Source of the DNA: Molanna angustata
Lineage: Eukaryota > Arthropoda > Insecta > Trichoptera > Molannidae
Assembly (NCBI GenBank): GCA_963576475.1
Contig: OY754990.1
Location: forward strand, 5,671,756-5,735,755
Direction: 5' to 3'
Length of the DNA: 64,000 nucleotides
Every line of letters starts with the position of its first letter. The first letter of the stretch is position 1. Position numbers and translations under genes: made by a program. Below the pieces are notes generated by a model. That model had not been told where the DNA came from, did no database searches, and saw only the letters and a list, made by a program, of their open reading frames with translations. Positions 42,112 through 53,235 of this stretch are shown piece after piece.

Positions 42112-42439
42112 TTCCCGGCCACACAGAGAGCTATGGAGAGAAAGTTTCTGGGTATTTCAATAAGAGACAGAATTCAGAATGTCATGATAAGAGAAAGAAC
42201 CAAAGTAGCCGATGTAGAGGAAAGGGTCACTGGTCTTAAGTGGAGCTGGGATGGACATATTGCCTTATGCCAGGATTCATGATGGACCAAAAAGATCGTA
42301 GAATGGCGACCGAGAACGAGCCGAAGAGGCATCAGCAGACCCTAGGCAAGGTGGTCTGATGACATTAAGAAATGTGCCGGATCAAGGGGGAGGCCTTTGT
42401 CCAGGATTGAAAAAAAACAGGCTAAAGAAGAAGAAGAAG
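42112..42439 (+). pseudogene. RTE-B LINE C-terminus with GAA tail
   Basis: TQRAMERKFLGISIRDRIQN, RERTKVADVEERVTGLKWSW, DGHIA, then WTKKIVEWRPRTSRRGI and DDIKKCAG. Stops at 42282 and after. It ends in GAAGAAGAAGAAG at 42427-42439. Confidence 0.8.
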
Positions 42440-42945
42440 TCTGTCAGCAGGTGGCTCTTCGTCTTTTATAAACTGAGTTGTATCTTACAACCCTGTGTCT
42501 ATGAAGCGTCTACCGTATGGTTTATTAAGATGGGGTAGTTTAGGAGACAGATCAAAGGGGACTAAGGAAATTGAATAATATGTATTAGGTACATTAATGG
42601 ATCGCTGTTCCAGAAACACCTACTTGTCAAAGAGGACACCACCGCCGCTCGTGACACGCAGGAAGATTTCTGAATGAGATACATTCTGTCACTTCCAGGC
42701 CATTGCCCGACATACAAACTAATGACACTCTGCTAAACCAACCATAGACAAGCCCAAGACAAGTTATAATAATAGTCAATCAAATGAATGGCCAATTCGA
42801 TATTGAATAAACACCGACATTGCGTGACGATGACAACAGTTGTAATAATTATTGTGCACGAAATCAATTGCCAAAGCGGAATTTGATTAAATTACCAAGG
42901 ATGAATGAAATGTGAAATTTTCATATTACATCGCGTCATCACAAA
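42440..42945. other. no gene recognised
   Basis: Nothing recognisable in either strand. Confidence 0.4.
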
Positions 42946-42949
42946 AATG

Positions 42950-43037
42950 AGTGAGTTGTGGCCAACGCTAAACTCCTCACTAACAAGTCATTCCATAAAG
43001 TATTCTAATTTTTCCGCAACCCACTCGTTTCTTTAGG
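42950..43037 (+). repeat. unit B terminal stub with inverted partner
   Basis: GTTGTGGCCAACGCTAAACT, CCTCACTAACAAGTCATTCC, then CGCAACCCACTCGTTT, which is the same end in the opposite orientation. Confidence 0.65.
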
Positions 43038-43039
43038 TG

Positions 43040-44160
43040 TTGTTTATTCTTTATACTGTGTGTTATTTTGTTTGTTACCTTATTTTTGATTTTTTTATTA
43101 ATGTAAAAAAATACTACTCTAAGGTTCTTATAATTATATTTGTATAAGTATATATAAATATTGGCCATTTTAAAATAGGAATTCCTTGTTAAATAATGGC
43201 CGTAGCATATTACTGTGTCTTAATTAGTAATAATAATAATAAATACTTCCTTGCAACCTAGGCAAGTAGCGAGTTTATTGCCAGATGGTATATCTTCCAA
43301 TCAACCAGTGTTTCAGAAATTCCAGCGAATTTTCGGCATTTCGTATGGATCACTATATTATACTCTGTTTGGTATTTAATTTGACAAAATTACCATATAC
43401 ATATTCAACGAAGCCGATAAAATCATCATCTACCGAAAAAATCTCGTATTTTAGTATTAAACCACTCGTAAGGTTCCTCGCTATCAACCTTACTTTTTGA
43501 CAATTCGTAAATGTTAGTTTACGCCGTTGCGCATGCGCTAAGTATTTAGATATGTCTCTGCAATGCAATGTCTCATACGTGAACTTGGTAGCATCCTCCA
43601 GTTAGGAAGCCACGTGATCTCCTAACTTAAGTGAGCGACTGTGCAATGAAAACATGGTTAGTATTTAGAATTTAGTATTTAGGAAGGACTCTGCATTCGG
43701 ACCTAAGTATCCTTAAGTTTTCATGAAACTGGCTGTCAGTGATGACTTTCTTGTTACCAAGTATTTTGTCTTTTAAATATTCGATATTGATATCTTTTTT
43801 TCTTGTGTCAATTCCATTCTGATATAAATATTCCATTCTGATATGAATCAAAATTCTTTGATAGCAATAAACAAGTGCTCGTGTCTCATAGTAGTTTGAT
43901 TAAAAGGCGGTGGAGGGGGGTAATATCTCCCACCATCTGTATCTCAAAGGGGTTTTATATTTCAATCGGGAGCCTTAGGGTGAATTTAACCAATACTAAA
44001 AACACCATGTATACTGGTTCTTCTCGGAGTTAAATAAACAGTCTGGTATTTGAAGATAACAATAAAATTGCAACCTCTGTTTTTTGTCACTCTCAATATG
44101 GCATAGCAAAATCATGTTTTTATGAGTGGCATAACACGTTATTCAAAGATTTTTTTATTA
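43040..44160. other. no gene recognised
   Basis: 43255-43310 resembles a LINE 3' end in minus orientation (CTTGCAACCTAGGCAAGTAGCG, TATTGCCAGATGG). Frames of 71 residues on both strands at 43285-43568 overlap and show no domain. Confidence 0.4.
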
Positions 44161-44164
44161 CTAT

Positions 44165-46460
44165 TGTTAATTTATTTATTTATTTATTTATTTATTATAT
44201 ATACGCCCTTAATAGGGCATTTACAAAAAAATACAGGATAAATAGAACAATGTAGGCACAACAAAATAACAATAAGTGTAAATACATTGATTATATAGGT
44301 ACATAATAAAAAAACGTAAGTAGTTAAAGGAAGAACAATATAAAACAACATAATACAACATAATAAAAGAAAATAAAGGTAAATGATAAAAAAAAAACTA
44401 GACATAAAAGAAGAAAAAAAATAAACAGTATTACATATTCAATTTAAACAACAAAAATAAACAAAGCAAAGTAAAAATCAAAAATTATAATATGCGTTAA
44501 GCATCCTTTTGAAACCATCTATAGTGTGTACATTAAATATATCAACAGCACTATATTGGTTTCCAAGGCGGTCCAATCTATGTATTGGTGAGTTAATGAT
44601 AAAGTTATTTCGAAGATAGAGCCATAAGTTTGCTAAGCTCAGTTGGTAAGATGTATGCAAGGATCCTGGATCAAAGAGTGCGAAAGATTACAGAAAGCAA
44701 GATATGGGATGTCCAAGGTGCGTTTGTGGGCGGCAGAGGATGTATAGACCAAATTTTTTCTCTGCGCACGATCACAGAAAAGGTTCTGGATAAAAATCAG
44801 AAAATTTTCTGTGCCTTCATAGACCTAGAAAAGGCGTATGATAAAGTTGTTAGAGAAAAATTATGGGATATACTAGCAGTGTATGGAGTGAAGAGCAAAC
44901 TGATACGCGCAATCGCGTCATTATATGAGAACAGCGAAGCATGTGTTCGTGTCAACGACACAGTGACAACGTGGTTCTCTATAAATAATGGCGTTAGACA
45001 AGGGTGCGTGCTATCTCCATGGCTCTTTAACTTGTACATTGATTTCTGCATTAGAGCCCTTAAGGATGAAAGCAAGGGTCTGAAATTGAGTACTATAATG
45101 GTGCGAGATTTGATGTATGCAGACGATAAAGTTCTTTTAGCAGAAAGTATGGAAGAGTTACAGTATCTTGTAAGTATGGTATATGAAGGATGTATAGAGA
45201 ATGGACTTAGGATGAATGCCAGCAAATCAAAGACAATGGTCTTTGAAAAGAGTGAAAGCAGAACAGCGTGTAAAGTAAGAGTAGAGAACGAATGGCTTGA
45301 GCAAGTCGACGAATATGTATACCTACTTGGGAAGCATATTTCAACGGAACGGACGACTCGATAAAGAGATCGAAAGAAGAGTTATGGCAGGAAACAGAGT
45401 GAATGGAGCACTGAGACCAATTATGAATGATCGCAACATATCAAAGGATGCCAAAGTTGCCATTCATAACGCCATCGTAGTGCCAACCCTGACGTATGCA
45501 AGTGAAACCTGGACATGGCAGAAGACGCATGAAAGTAGAATAAATGCAGTTGAAATGAGATCGTTAAGAAGGATTTGTAATAGAACGATGTATGACCGGG
45601 TAAGAAACGAGGATATAAGGAAAGAATGTAAGATTAAGAAAGATGTCATTACTAGAATGAAAGTGAACACATTGAGATGGTTTGGTCACATGGGGAGAAT
45701 GAATGAGGAGCGCCTGACGAAGAAAATATACAGAGCGGAAAGGAATGGAATGAGAGGTCGGGGACGCCCAAGAAAGGGATGGCACGACCATGTGAACGAA
45801 ATTTTGAAAGACGGAAATGTTAGAAGTGTGAGCAATAGACGAACATGTATGAGACGATGCATGAATGTGGACGAGGCGAGGGATGCGTGCCAGGATAGAA
45901 AAATGTGGCGTTCGGTTCTCTCTGCCTACCCCGCAAGGGACATGGCGTGATGGTATGTATGTGTATGTATGTATTTCGAAGATTCTCTATATGAAAAGGT
46001 GCATTTTGACGTGAAGCAAACCTTGTAGGTACTCTGAATTTAATCATTTCAACTAGGTCAGGGGTGTCCAATATACCGTTGATTATTTAAAATAAACAAA
46101 TTAAATCACAAATCGTTCTTCTGTTTGATAATTTCGATAAATTTAAAATACTCATTAGAAAATCATAATTTAATTTTTCTAAAGGAATGGATAATTTATA
46201 ATTGACAAATCTTAAAAATTTATGTTGAACCCTTTCGACCCTCAATGAGTGCACATTATAAAACGGCGACCATATAGTTGAATTATATTCAAGATTACTA
46301 CGAACAAGTGATGTATATAGGGTTTTAAATGTATTAATAGATCTAAAATTTTTGACTGTTCTCAAAATATATCCAAGGCATTTTAAAGCTATATTAGTTG
46401 TTTCAGTTATGTGAGAAATAAATGTAAGCCTCTCATCAATATAAATATAAACAAACAATA
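44165..46460 (-). pseudogene. Jockey/CR1-like LINE 3' half, split by RTE-A
   Basis: Minus-strand coding starts at 46458 with DERLTFISHITETTNIALKC, then LYTSLVRSNLEYNSTIWSP, VERVQHKFLRF and RRTICDLI. A one-base insertion near 46088 shifts frame into IINGILDTPDLVEM and RFASRQNAPFHIENLRN, ending at 45984. Across the RTE-A insertion the same frame continues at 44617 with NFIINSPIHRLDRLGNQ, DIFNVHTIDGFKRMLNAYY and stops at 44478. A 3' UTR with a TTTA-type tail runs to about 44170. This is the RT thumb and C-terminal tail; the palm is missing because SINE2 cuts it at 46461. Confidence 0.85.
44618..45971 (+). pseudogene. RTE-A LINE with RT core, 12-bp target duplication
   Basis: The most complete RTE-A copy. 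Frame 1 (44630-45364, no genuine start codon) carries RT motifs: SSVGKMYARILDQRVRK, VQGAFVGGRGCIDQIFSL (motif 1-2), AFIDLEKAYDKV (motif A), NNGVRQGCVLSPWLF (motif B), LMYADDKVLLA with catalytic YADD (motif C) and ASKSKTMVFEKSES. A net +4-base change near 45325 shifts to frame 2 (to 45950), which carries ERRVMAGNRVNGALRPIMND, KVNTLRWFGHMGRMNEERL, GRGRPRKGWHDHVNEI and CQDRKMWRSVLSAYP. The ATGT-type tail follows. TATTTCGAAGAT flanks the insert (44606-44617, 45972-45983). The APE endonuclease and RT N-terminus are missing, so it is 5'-truncated. Confidence 0.9.
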
Positions 46461-46640
46461 TGGATGGGTGGATGGCAGAGCGGTTAGCGCGCTGGGTTAG
46501 TAATCCAGTGGTCGCGAGTTCGAATCCTGCCTCGACCGATCTCGTTCACCTATAGGACAAGCATTTATGCTTAGTTTAGGGAACGTAGGAAGATGTATAT
46601 GTACTTGTTTAACAAGGACATATTAATTTTTTTTTTTTTT
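46461..46640 (+). mobile_element. SINE2, full length
   Basis: tRNA-like head GGCAGAGCGGTTAGCGCGCTG with anticodon position AGT in CTGGGTTAGTAATCCAG, box B GCGAGTTCGAATCCTGCC, body and AACAAGGACATATT, then a T-rich tail. TAAATATAAA is present on both sides (46442-46451 and 46641-46650), a likely 10-bp duplication. Confidence 0.88.
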
Positions 46641-46689
46641 TAAATATAAATTGCGGAATAATAGCTGGTTCAATGAGATTACTTACGAC

Positions 46690-46820
46690 AGAGTATATAA
46701 CTAGTTGCATGTAGCACATAAGATCCAACTGTCTATGGCGATAGTATATATAATAGAAGAACAATTAAACACAAACTAATATTATAGATATTTTAAGATT
46801 TTTTTTTCTATATAAAACAT
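46690..46820 (+). repeat. family S head fragment
   Basis: AACTAGTTGCATGTAGCACA, AGATCCAACTGTCTATGGCG and AAAACATGTAGGTATAAT match 22810-22955. The RTE-A-like end is missing. Confidence 0.55.
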
Positions 46821-47132
46821 GTAGGTATAATAATAATTAACACTTCCTTGCTCCTTGCGCAAGTTGCGAGTTTATGAATTAATTAATTTTGACACTTTTT
46901 CTCGCTACAACTGGCGAATCAATAAAAAGCTGGCCAATTATTTGTCAGTTTTATTTAACGAATATATTTTTACTTATCAGTGTTTTATTATTTATTATTT
47001 GTGTGTTAATATTTGTATTTGTATATTTAGTACTAGCGGACCCGACAGACGTTGTCCTGCCCGAACTATTTGTGAAACAAAAAATATTTTGTAACATATT
47101 ACCGAGGCGCTTACCATGTTACAATAGACCCT

Positions 47133-47755
47133 TTGATAAAACTACAAAAATCCGTTTTAAAGATAATCTACAAGGTACCAATCCGCACTCCATCCGACGC
47201 ATTATTTAATGACTTTAATATACTAAACATATCACAATTATATGCAGAGAACGCTTGTACATACATATATAAAAACATAGACAAACTTGACTCTACGCAA
47301 ACATCTAGACCAACTAGACAGACCGAACAGGCTAAACTCCTAATACCTAGACTCAAGACAACTTTTGGACAAAGAAATTTCCTGTATTTTGGAGTCAAAT
47401 TATACAACGAACTACCTTTAACACTTAGACAACACAGTAACCTGAAAATATTTAAGCGAGACATTAAAATTTGGATTAAAAAAAAGGGCAGAGACTATAT
47501 TAAAAATAAATTAATCACCTGAACTCATAAAATACTCCCATAGTTACTAACCAAAACTGAAAACTAATAAGACATCTATACACTGTCTCAGAACAGGTTT
47601 CACCTAGTGAGGCAGTTTATGACAATAGTAAAATATCTGGTAACTATTATGTAACCTAAGTTAAATATATTATATTGTATTAAAAAAAAATTTCTTTGTT
47701 GCTAGATTTAAGGAAAATTGTATTTATATAATAAATAAATAAATAAATAAATATA
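47133..47755 (+). pseudogene. CR1/Jockey-like LINE C-terminus and 3' end
   Basis: 129 open residues: IKLQKSVLKIIYKVPIRTPS, FNILNISQLYAENAC, LKTTFGQRNFLYFGVKLYNE and FKRDIKIWIKKKGRDY, the standard RT tail (LQK-x-xRIIY ... YFG-x-xLYNELP ... FK). Stop at 47522, UTR with GAACAGGTTTCACCTAGTGAGG, tail (AATA)n at 47728-47752. It starts abruptly near 47100 after a block TACTAGCGGACCCGACAGACG at 47031, which belongs to another dispersed repeat. Sister copy at 1100-1885. Confidence 0.85.
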
Positions 47756-47759
47756 TTTG

Positions 47760-48055
47760 AATCATGAGGATGTTATTATTCACTGAGCAAACTTACATTT
47801 TCTTGTTCGATGAGCCGCTAAACACTTTGAGGTTAGATTGATTGTCACATGTATATAATTGAAATATGAATTATACCGAAACAGAGCCAAATGAACTTTA
47901 AATGTCAAAAGAAGCCAAACTATGACGCGAATGATAAATTTCTCAGTGTTGTCAGATGGAAAAAAACTAAACATTGCCAATTCGACATTAGCTCCACCTA
48001 TTGTAATTTATAGTCATAAAAAATCATTTTTTTTATTTTCCTTTAATTATATTAG
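47760..48055. other. no gene recognised
   Basis: AT-rich; no domain in any frame. Confidence 0.4.
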
Positions 48056-48059
48056 TGTT

Positions 48060-48240
48060 TATAATTCCATTTCGTGAATCTAAACCATTCAGAGACTTCA
48101 GACATTCAGAGATTCAGAGACACAAACACACACAAAAAATTTCATCAAAATCGGATCAGCCGTTTAGGAAGAGTATCTACAGTGACATACACACGTACAG
48201 AAGAATTATATAGGTATATAAAGATATTCAAATCCCAGAC
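48060..48240 (-). repeat. Helitron-like terminal repeat (tentative)
   Basis: Complement of 16610-16740: TTTCATCAAAATCGGATCAGC, CGTTTAGGAAGAG and ACACGTACAGAAGAATTATAT. Preceded by repeated TTCAGAGA/TTCAGACA motifs. Confidence 0.5.
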
Positions 48241-48244
48241 AGGA

Positions 48245-48804
48245 GAAAGCTTAACAATGCTCATAGGCGATGTTTAATTATTGTCAAAACGATGAGATCT
48301 TAATGATAATTATAAATACATGATTTATTTATAAATGTTATGTATTTAAACAATAGATTTCTGCTTAAGATAATACCACTGCTTTCTATACGATATTCTC
48401 AGATTGAATTAAATTGATATGATAATTATGTATATTTGATTACACACCCCAGCCAGCTCTTACAATTTACATTAAATCTAAATTTTGTATTATTAATCAC
48501 TGACTTTGATTAAAATTATTTTGTTTTCAAATACCTTCTCACTTACCTGGAGATGTTTCTGAGATGGGATTGTATCACAAACAGCTGTAGTTTAATTTGA
48601 AATTAAAAAAAATATACATTTATTCAAATCATATTTTGTTTCAACTACGAGTATATTTTCTTGGCAAATATACATAATAATAAAAATAAGAAACGTTGAA
48701 ATATAAATCATTATACGGAATACAAAAGAAAGCATCAAAGAATATGGTTAAGTTATTGATACTAGGTACTTGTATTTACTTATCGGACATCCTAAAAAAG
48801 GTTC
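48245..48804. other. no gene recognised
   Basis: AT-rich spacer without recognisable coding or repeat. Confidence 0.4.
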
Positions 48805-48812
48805 ACCTAGTC

Positions 48813-49304
48813 CAGTGATGGGCAAACTTTTTAAGGGGAGGGCCAGATAAAATAAAAAAATACCTAGGCGGGCCGATTTTTTTTTAACAAAACAGATTTT
48901 TATAAGTGATAAACTTTATTTTAGATTTTTACATCACACACAACTTATATTTTATAGATTATTCTTTAGAAGAGTATAGCTTATGTGACAGATGAAACTG
49001 TGACTGAGCTTCTAAAAATTGATCGTAATCTGGTAGAAACTGGGATGAGCTGATTCGCAGTAGTGAAGCTAAATGGTGGTCAGTCAATCGGTTTCTAACA
49101 CTGTATTTGCGAAGCCTCATAGTAGAAAACACCTGTTCACAGATGTAGGAAGATGCAAACATTATTCTATTCTAGCTACGCAGAAAACACATTTTGTCCT
49201 ATTCTAGGTGTAATTTTAGGGGTTATTCGAAACCATGTCGCGGGCCGGATTGACTACCCCGAAGGGCCGGACTTGACCTGCGGGCCGTACTTTGCCCATG
49301 ACTG
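48813..49304 (-). mobile_element. non-autonomous hAT with exact 8-bp duplication
   Basis: Ends CAGTGATGGGCAAACT and, read inward, CAGTCATGGGCAAAGT. ACCTAGTC lies on both sides (48805-48812 and 49305-49312). A minus-strand frame at 48959-49162 reads FASSYICEQVFSTMRLRKYS and RNRLTDHHLASLLRIS, the hAT dimerisation domain. An internal deletion of the family at 15637-16269, with the same termini. Confidence 0.9.
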
Positions 49305-49407
49305 ACCTAGTCTGACGTACAATGACAATGAGACAATATAAAAATAATACACAATTTTATAATGGTAAAAATAAGCAAACACTTTTAATAGTTTGTCATT
49401 GAAGCAT

Positions 49408-49509
49408 TGGAGACCTTATGTGTTTGTATCATGTGTTAATTTGTGTGTGTGTATATTTCTGGAGACCTTATGTGTTTGTATCATGTGTTAATTTGTGTGT
49501 GTATATTTC
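49408..49509. repeat. tandem duplication, 52 and 50 bp
   Basis: TGGAGACCTTATGTGTTTG starts at 49408 and 49460. The two copies are identical except for one GT in the GTGTGTGT run. A very recent duplication. Confidence 0.92.
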
Positions 49510-49563
49510 AATGTTCTGCTGGTGTCTTTAAAAATAATTAAATAAATAGTTACCTAGCATTGA

Positions 49564-49786
49564 GAGGATGAGTGAGCAGCTGCCCGCCAGAATTGTCCTT
49601 CACCATAGACCAGAGGGTGTGAGGCATAGGGGGAGACCCAAGTTGAGATGGATGGACTGCGTCCAGGGGGACCTGGACTCTTTGGGCGTGGTCAATTGGA
49701 GACAAGGAGCCGCTGACAGATTGGAATGGCGAAGACTTCTTTTGGAAGCCAGGTCCCACCTTGGGATGTGGAACTGATGATGATGA
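49564..49786 (+). pseudogene. R-D LINE stub with exact 16-bp target duplication
   Basis: A 223-bp insert flanked by AGTTACCTAGCATTGA at 49548-49563 and 49787-49802. It encodes LPARIVLHHRPEGVRHRGRP, KLRWMDCVQGDLDSLGVVNW and AADRLEWRRLLLEARSHLG in one open frame, a LINE C-terminal tail, then the 3' tail TGATGATGATG. The exact duplication and undamaged frame imply a recent, heavily 5'-truncated insertion. Confidence 0.9.
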
Positions 49787-49914
49787 GTTACCTAGCATTG
49801 AATTTAGGCTATATTATAACTGTAATCTTGAAATTATATTGTCGTTATAGGCACTTAATGCTGTACTATGTATAATGGAATTATGTATCATGCCAAATAA
49901 ATAAATAAATACAC

Positions 49915-50561
49915 CTAAATCATCTACAGCAACAACATATTGACAAAATCCGAAGTAATAATTATTTCACACAATCAGGCCTCTACGCAGAAACAGAAGA
50001 ATTTATAATAGCTATTTAGGAAAAAAATCATAAAATCTACGCAAAACAAAGCATTAAAGACAATACAATAATAAATGGCACATGTATAAAATGCAAATCA
50101 CTAAATGAAACAATATAACACATAATAGATGAATGTACAACTCTTGCACCGACGGAATATACAATAAGACATGATAACATCTGCAAACACATGTAATTGG
50201 AACTAGTGCACAAACACAAATTCACAGAAGAACATCCCAAATGGTGTCAATACATGCCCCCCAGCAGTAACAGAAAACGACAACTTCAAATTATACTGGA
50301 ATAGAGACATTATCATAGACAGAACTATTGTACACAACCGAACAGACATTACTTTAATTGACATAATACATAGACACACATATATAATAGAAATATCAAT
50401 AATATGCACATCAAATCTACAAAATGAACATTTGGAAAAAAAAGACAAATGTGTGCATACCGTTAGCAGAACAGATAAAATCACAATGGAAACAAGAAAA
50501 AGTAAAGGTTACCAAAACAAAACAACCTTAGGGTCACGGGAGTTACCCTATACGTCATTAA
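49915..50561 (+). pseudogene. R2-type endonuclease LINE C-terminus, decayed
   Basis: Across several frames the plus strand reads QHIDKIRSNNYFTQSGLYAE, TEEFIIAI, then CIKCKSLNETI-stop-HIIDEC (a C-x2-C-x7-H-x4-C knuckle), TTLAPTEYTIRHDNICKHM, WNRDI-like residues and NRTDITLIDIIH, the position of the RPD-type catalytic block. A CCHC knuckle followed by a PD-(D/E)xK-like nuclease is the C-terminal organisation of R2/R4-type LINEs. Many stops; the similarity fades before 50562, where a DNA transposon begins. Confidence 0.6.
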
Positions 50562-50569
50562 CCACATAC

Positions 50570-52000
50570 CGTGGCCTACGACATACAGGCCTGAGCGCGC
50601 TGGTCAATCTCCGTTGACAAAATACGAACTTAGTGCCGTCCATCCTCACATTACCCAGTTAGTATTGAAGTTATTTCAACCGGGTGACGTTTCTCCGCGA
50701 AGATAACTTTATTTTGAACTGTGTTTATAAGTATTATTTGTGTTAAAACTTTAGTATAATAGATGAAAGTGTAAAATATAAGCAGTGATATACGTTGGTA
50801 AGTTATTTATTCAACAATTAACTAGTTAATATACACAAATCGATCAAAGAGCACAAGTTACATTTTAAGCACGTGCTAACATTTTATTTTCTTACTATTT
50901 GTCTCATTTAAAATATAATTGAAAGTACATATTATATAGATATACCTATAGGAACTGTTTTCGTGTATTTTTAATTCAAATTTGCCTATAGACAATATTT
51001 GTCAATTTCTAAATGAATTATTTGAATAATAGAAATATATATTTGACAGCTAGTTTACATTTTAATATATTAAATTATACTCTCAGATATTTATAGTATA
51101 ATGTAGAATACTATAATTATACGACATGAATGTAATCGAATAATGGAACATGATTTTAATTGATTTTAATATTTGTCGGCCTTCGTGGCTCAGTTGGTTG
51201 GATATCTGACTGCTGATCCAAGGGTCCCGGGTTCGATTCCCGGTGGAGACACAGTTTTTAAAAATTGTGTTTTCAGTCTGGATCTGTGAGACGATAAATA
51301 TCGTAAGTCTCCAGAATGTGGCAACTTGTTATTGGGTGCGTGTTAAATAATTATTTGACATAGTACCTGTTAGTTGCCCGAGAAGCTACATAAATAAATA
51401 AATTGATTTTAATATATTCTTACAGAATATTGTTTCAGAACGATGACTTAGAAAGTAGATTTTGTACACATATCTTTTATTTTTTCATTCAATAATAATT
51501 GTCAATATACTAATAGGTATAATATCTATGTTTTGCAATTTGAAAGTTTGGTACACACACTTAAATATTTTTAGATGTAGTCTTTTGCTGATTTGTTTAA
51601 TAATCAATTGTTGTATGTATTTATTAATTTCTTAGTATTTTAAATTGCGAATGCAAACATAGGTACATTTTATATTGTTTTCTTTGTCTACTACATTTTT
51701 AAAAATATTTGTGTATAAACCTAATTAATTTCAATAGCATCAATATACATAATAACAGAGATAAGCATTATGGATATTAATATTTTTAAAGTAGCAGAAT
51801 GAAATATAAAACACTATAAAATTTATCTACATGCTTCATTTTACCACTTACTAAATACCTACTTAAATGTTTCAAAATATAATAAAAAAATACTTTATAC
51901 CTATTTAGTAAATTAAACATTTAATCTACCTAGGTGAAACGACAGCACTAAGTTCGATGTCGGTAAAAAGCGCGCGCAGGCCTGTATATCGTAGGCCACG
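50570..52000. mobile_element. 1431-bp DNA transposon, 8-bp duplication
   Basis: Flanked by CCACATAC at 50562-50569 and 52001-52008. The left end CGTGGCCTACGACATACAGG and the right end read inward CGTGGCCTACGATATACAGG match at 29 of about 31 positions through CCTG-N-GCGCGCT, and a second block CGAACTTAGTGC lies 20-odd bp further in on both sides. No transposase frame, so non-autonomous. Eight-bp duplications occur in hAT and P-type elements, but the ends are not hAT-like (no CAGNG). Superfamily unassigned. It carries SINE1 at 51173-51400. Confidence 0.85.
51173..51400 (+). mobile_element. SINE1 with exact 15-bp target duplication
   Basis: Best SINE1 copy: head CTTCGTGGCTCAGTTGGTTG, box B GGTTCGATTCCCGG, body GTCTGGATCTGTGAGACG, tail (TAAA)n. 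AATTGATTTTAATAT flanks it at 51158-51172 and 51401-51415. It lies within the 1431-bp transposon and so is younger. Confidence 0.92.
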
Positions 52001-52094
52001 CCACATACATACAATAAACTGCAATAATCTACGCAATATATGTACAATAGTCATGAAACTTTGTAGGGTCCGCTATTAGGTGTTCATTTTGAGT

Positions 52095-52320
52095 ATTTTC
52101 TGTGGCCCATCATTCTCTCCTGATATATTCAGTGTTGAATTCATCTACCTCCACTGTCTTCATCGCATGTTCTTCATTCATTCCTTCCAATTCTCCAAAC
52201 AATCTCACTGTGTTCACTTTCATTCTATAGACGACATTTTTCTTAACATTACATTTAACCTATCCTTGTTTATTCATTTTTTTACCCTGTTTTACAGGCC
52301 TTCTATCTAAACTTCATGTT
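52095..52320 (-). pseudogene. RTE-A remnant, decayed
   Basis: Antisense blocks for FGHxGRMNEE (TCTCCAAACAATC region), KVNTVR (CACTGTGTTCACTTTCATTC) and downstream residues align with 25560-25680. 52325-52770 after it shows no gene. Confidence 0.55.
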
Positions 52321-52774
52321 TTTATGTTATTTGTAAAACCTCAAAATTCAAGTATTTAATTTTTCTTATCATTGACGGGATAACGGCCTGAAAAAATGGG
52401 CACTCGTTAATTTCTCTTTTACGCCACGTCATCATATTTTCCATTATTTTCGGCGGGCTGTTAAAGTGCCTTTGTTAAATACCCACGATGCTGTAGATTG
52501 TAGACTCAGAAAAATCCAAGCATTTCACTTTTATCACTAATTCGGCTAATTACGCAGTAGGCAGTGAGTATATAAATTATCTTGCTTTTAGCATTTTTGA
52601 GCGACTCAATCAATAAATGTACACACATTTTGATAGGTATACATAATTAACGTCATAAAATGAGACACTCACAACCGTATTCCGAGACAAATACGAGGAT
52701 CCAAGAGCCCTCAGGCCTTGAAGGAAGGTAAAGTCTTCTATATAAGATCGTATCAGCTTGATAGATTTCAAACA

Positions 52775-52880
52775 GTATTCAACGCAGCAGTGAGGTTGAT
52801 ATATGGAGCTGACCTATTCTTAACGAACTACCCTGGTTAAAATTTCCAGAACGAGTTGAATATAAGGTATGCCTCATGTT
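52775..52880 (+). pseudogene. L2/Rex-like LINE RT fragment
   Basis: FNAAVRLIYGADLF, a frame change, LNELPWLKFPERVEYKVCLM and LFNT follow the pattern NAAVRxIxG ... LHWLPVxERIxYKxCLLVY. About 35 residues. 52881-53235 shows no gene. Confidence 0.65.
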
Positions 52881-53235
52881 ATTTAACACTCCGTCGGGCG
52901 CAATATTTTTCGGAGCATGGCCGGGCACATTGAGCCTGGGAGACACTGCCTTATTTACTAAAAAAATCAATAAGTTTAATATTAGTTAACAAATATTAAA
53001 CTTAAACCTTTTATAAATATAATAAACCTTTTTTTCTTTAAAAAAATAATCGTTAACTGTCACAATCGTTAACCGTCGTAAAATCGCAATAAAACATCTT
53101 TATATAGTCTTAAAATTTAACGAAAATATATATATAAAAAAAAATAGCTGCGAACAAATATTGGTTGAAAGATTTAAAACACTAAATTAAATAGAATTAT
53201 ATCAAGAACATACGAAAATAATCGTTCAATCGTAC

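Noticed and set aside
46470..46540. tRNA-Thr-like gene
   Set aside because: It has boxes A and B and an AGT anticodon position, but it continues into the SINE2 body and tail, is repeated at several loci, and is flanked by a target duplication. It is a SINE head.
51178..51252. tRNA-like gene in SINE1
   Set aside because: Same reasoning; the stems are imperfect and the sequence is part of a dispersed SINE with a 15-bp target duplication.
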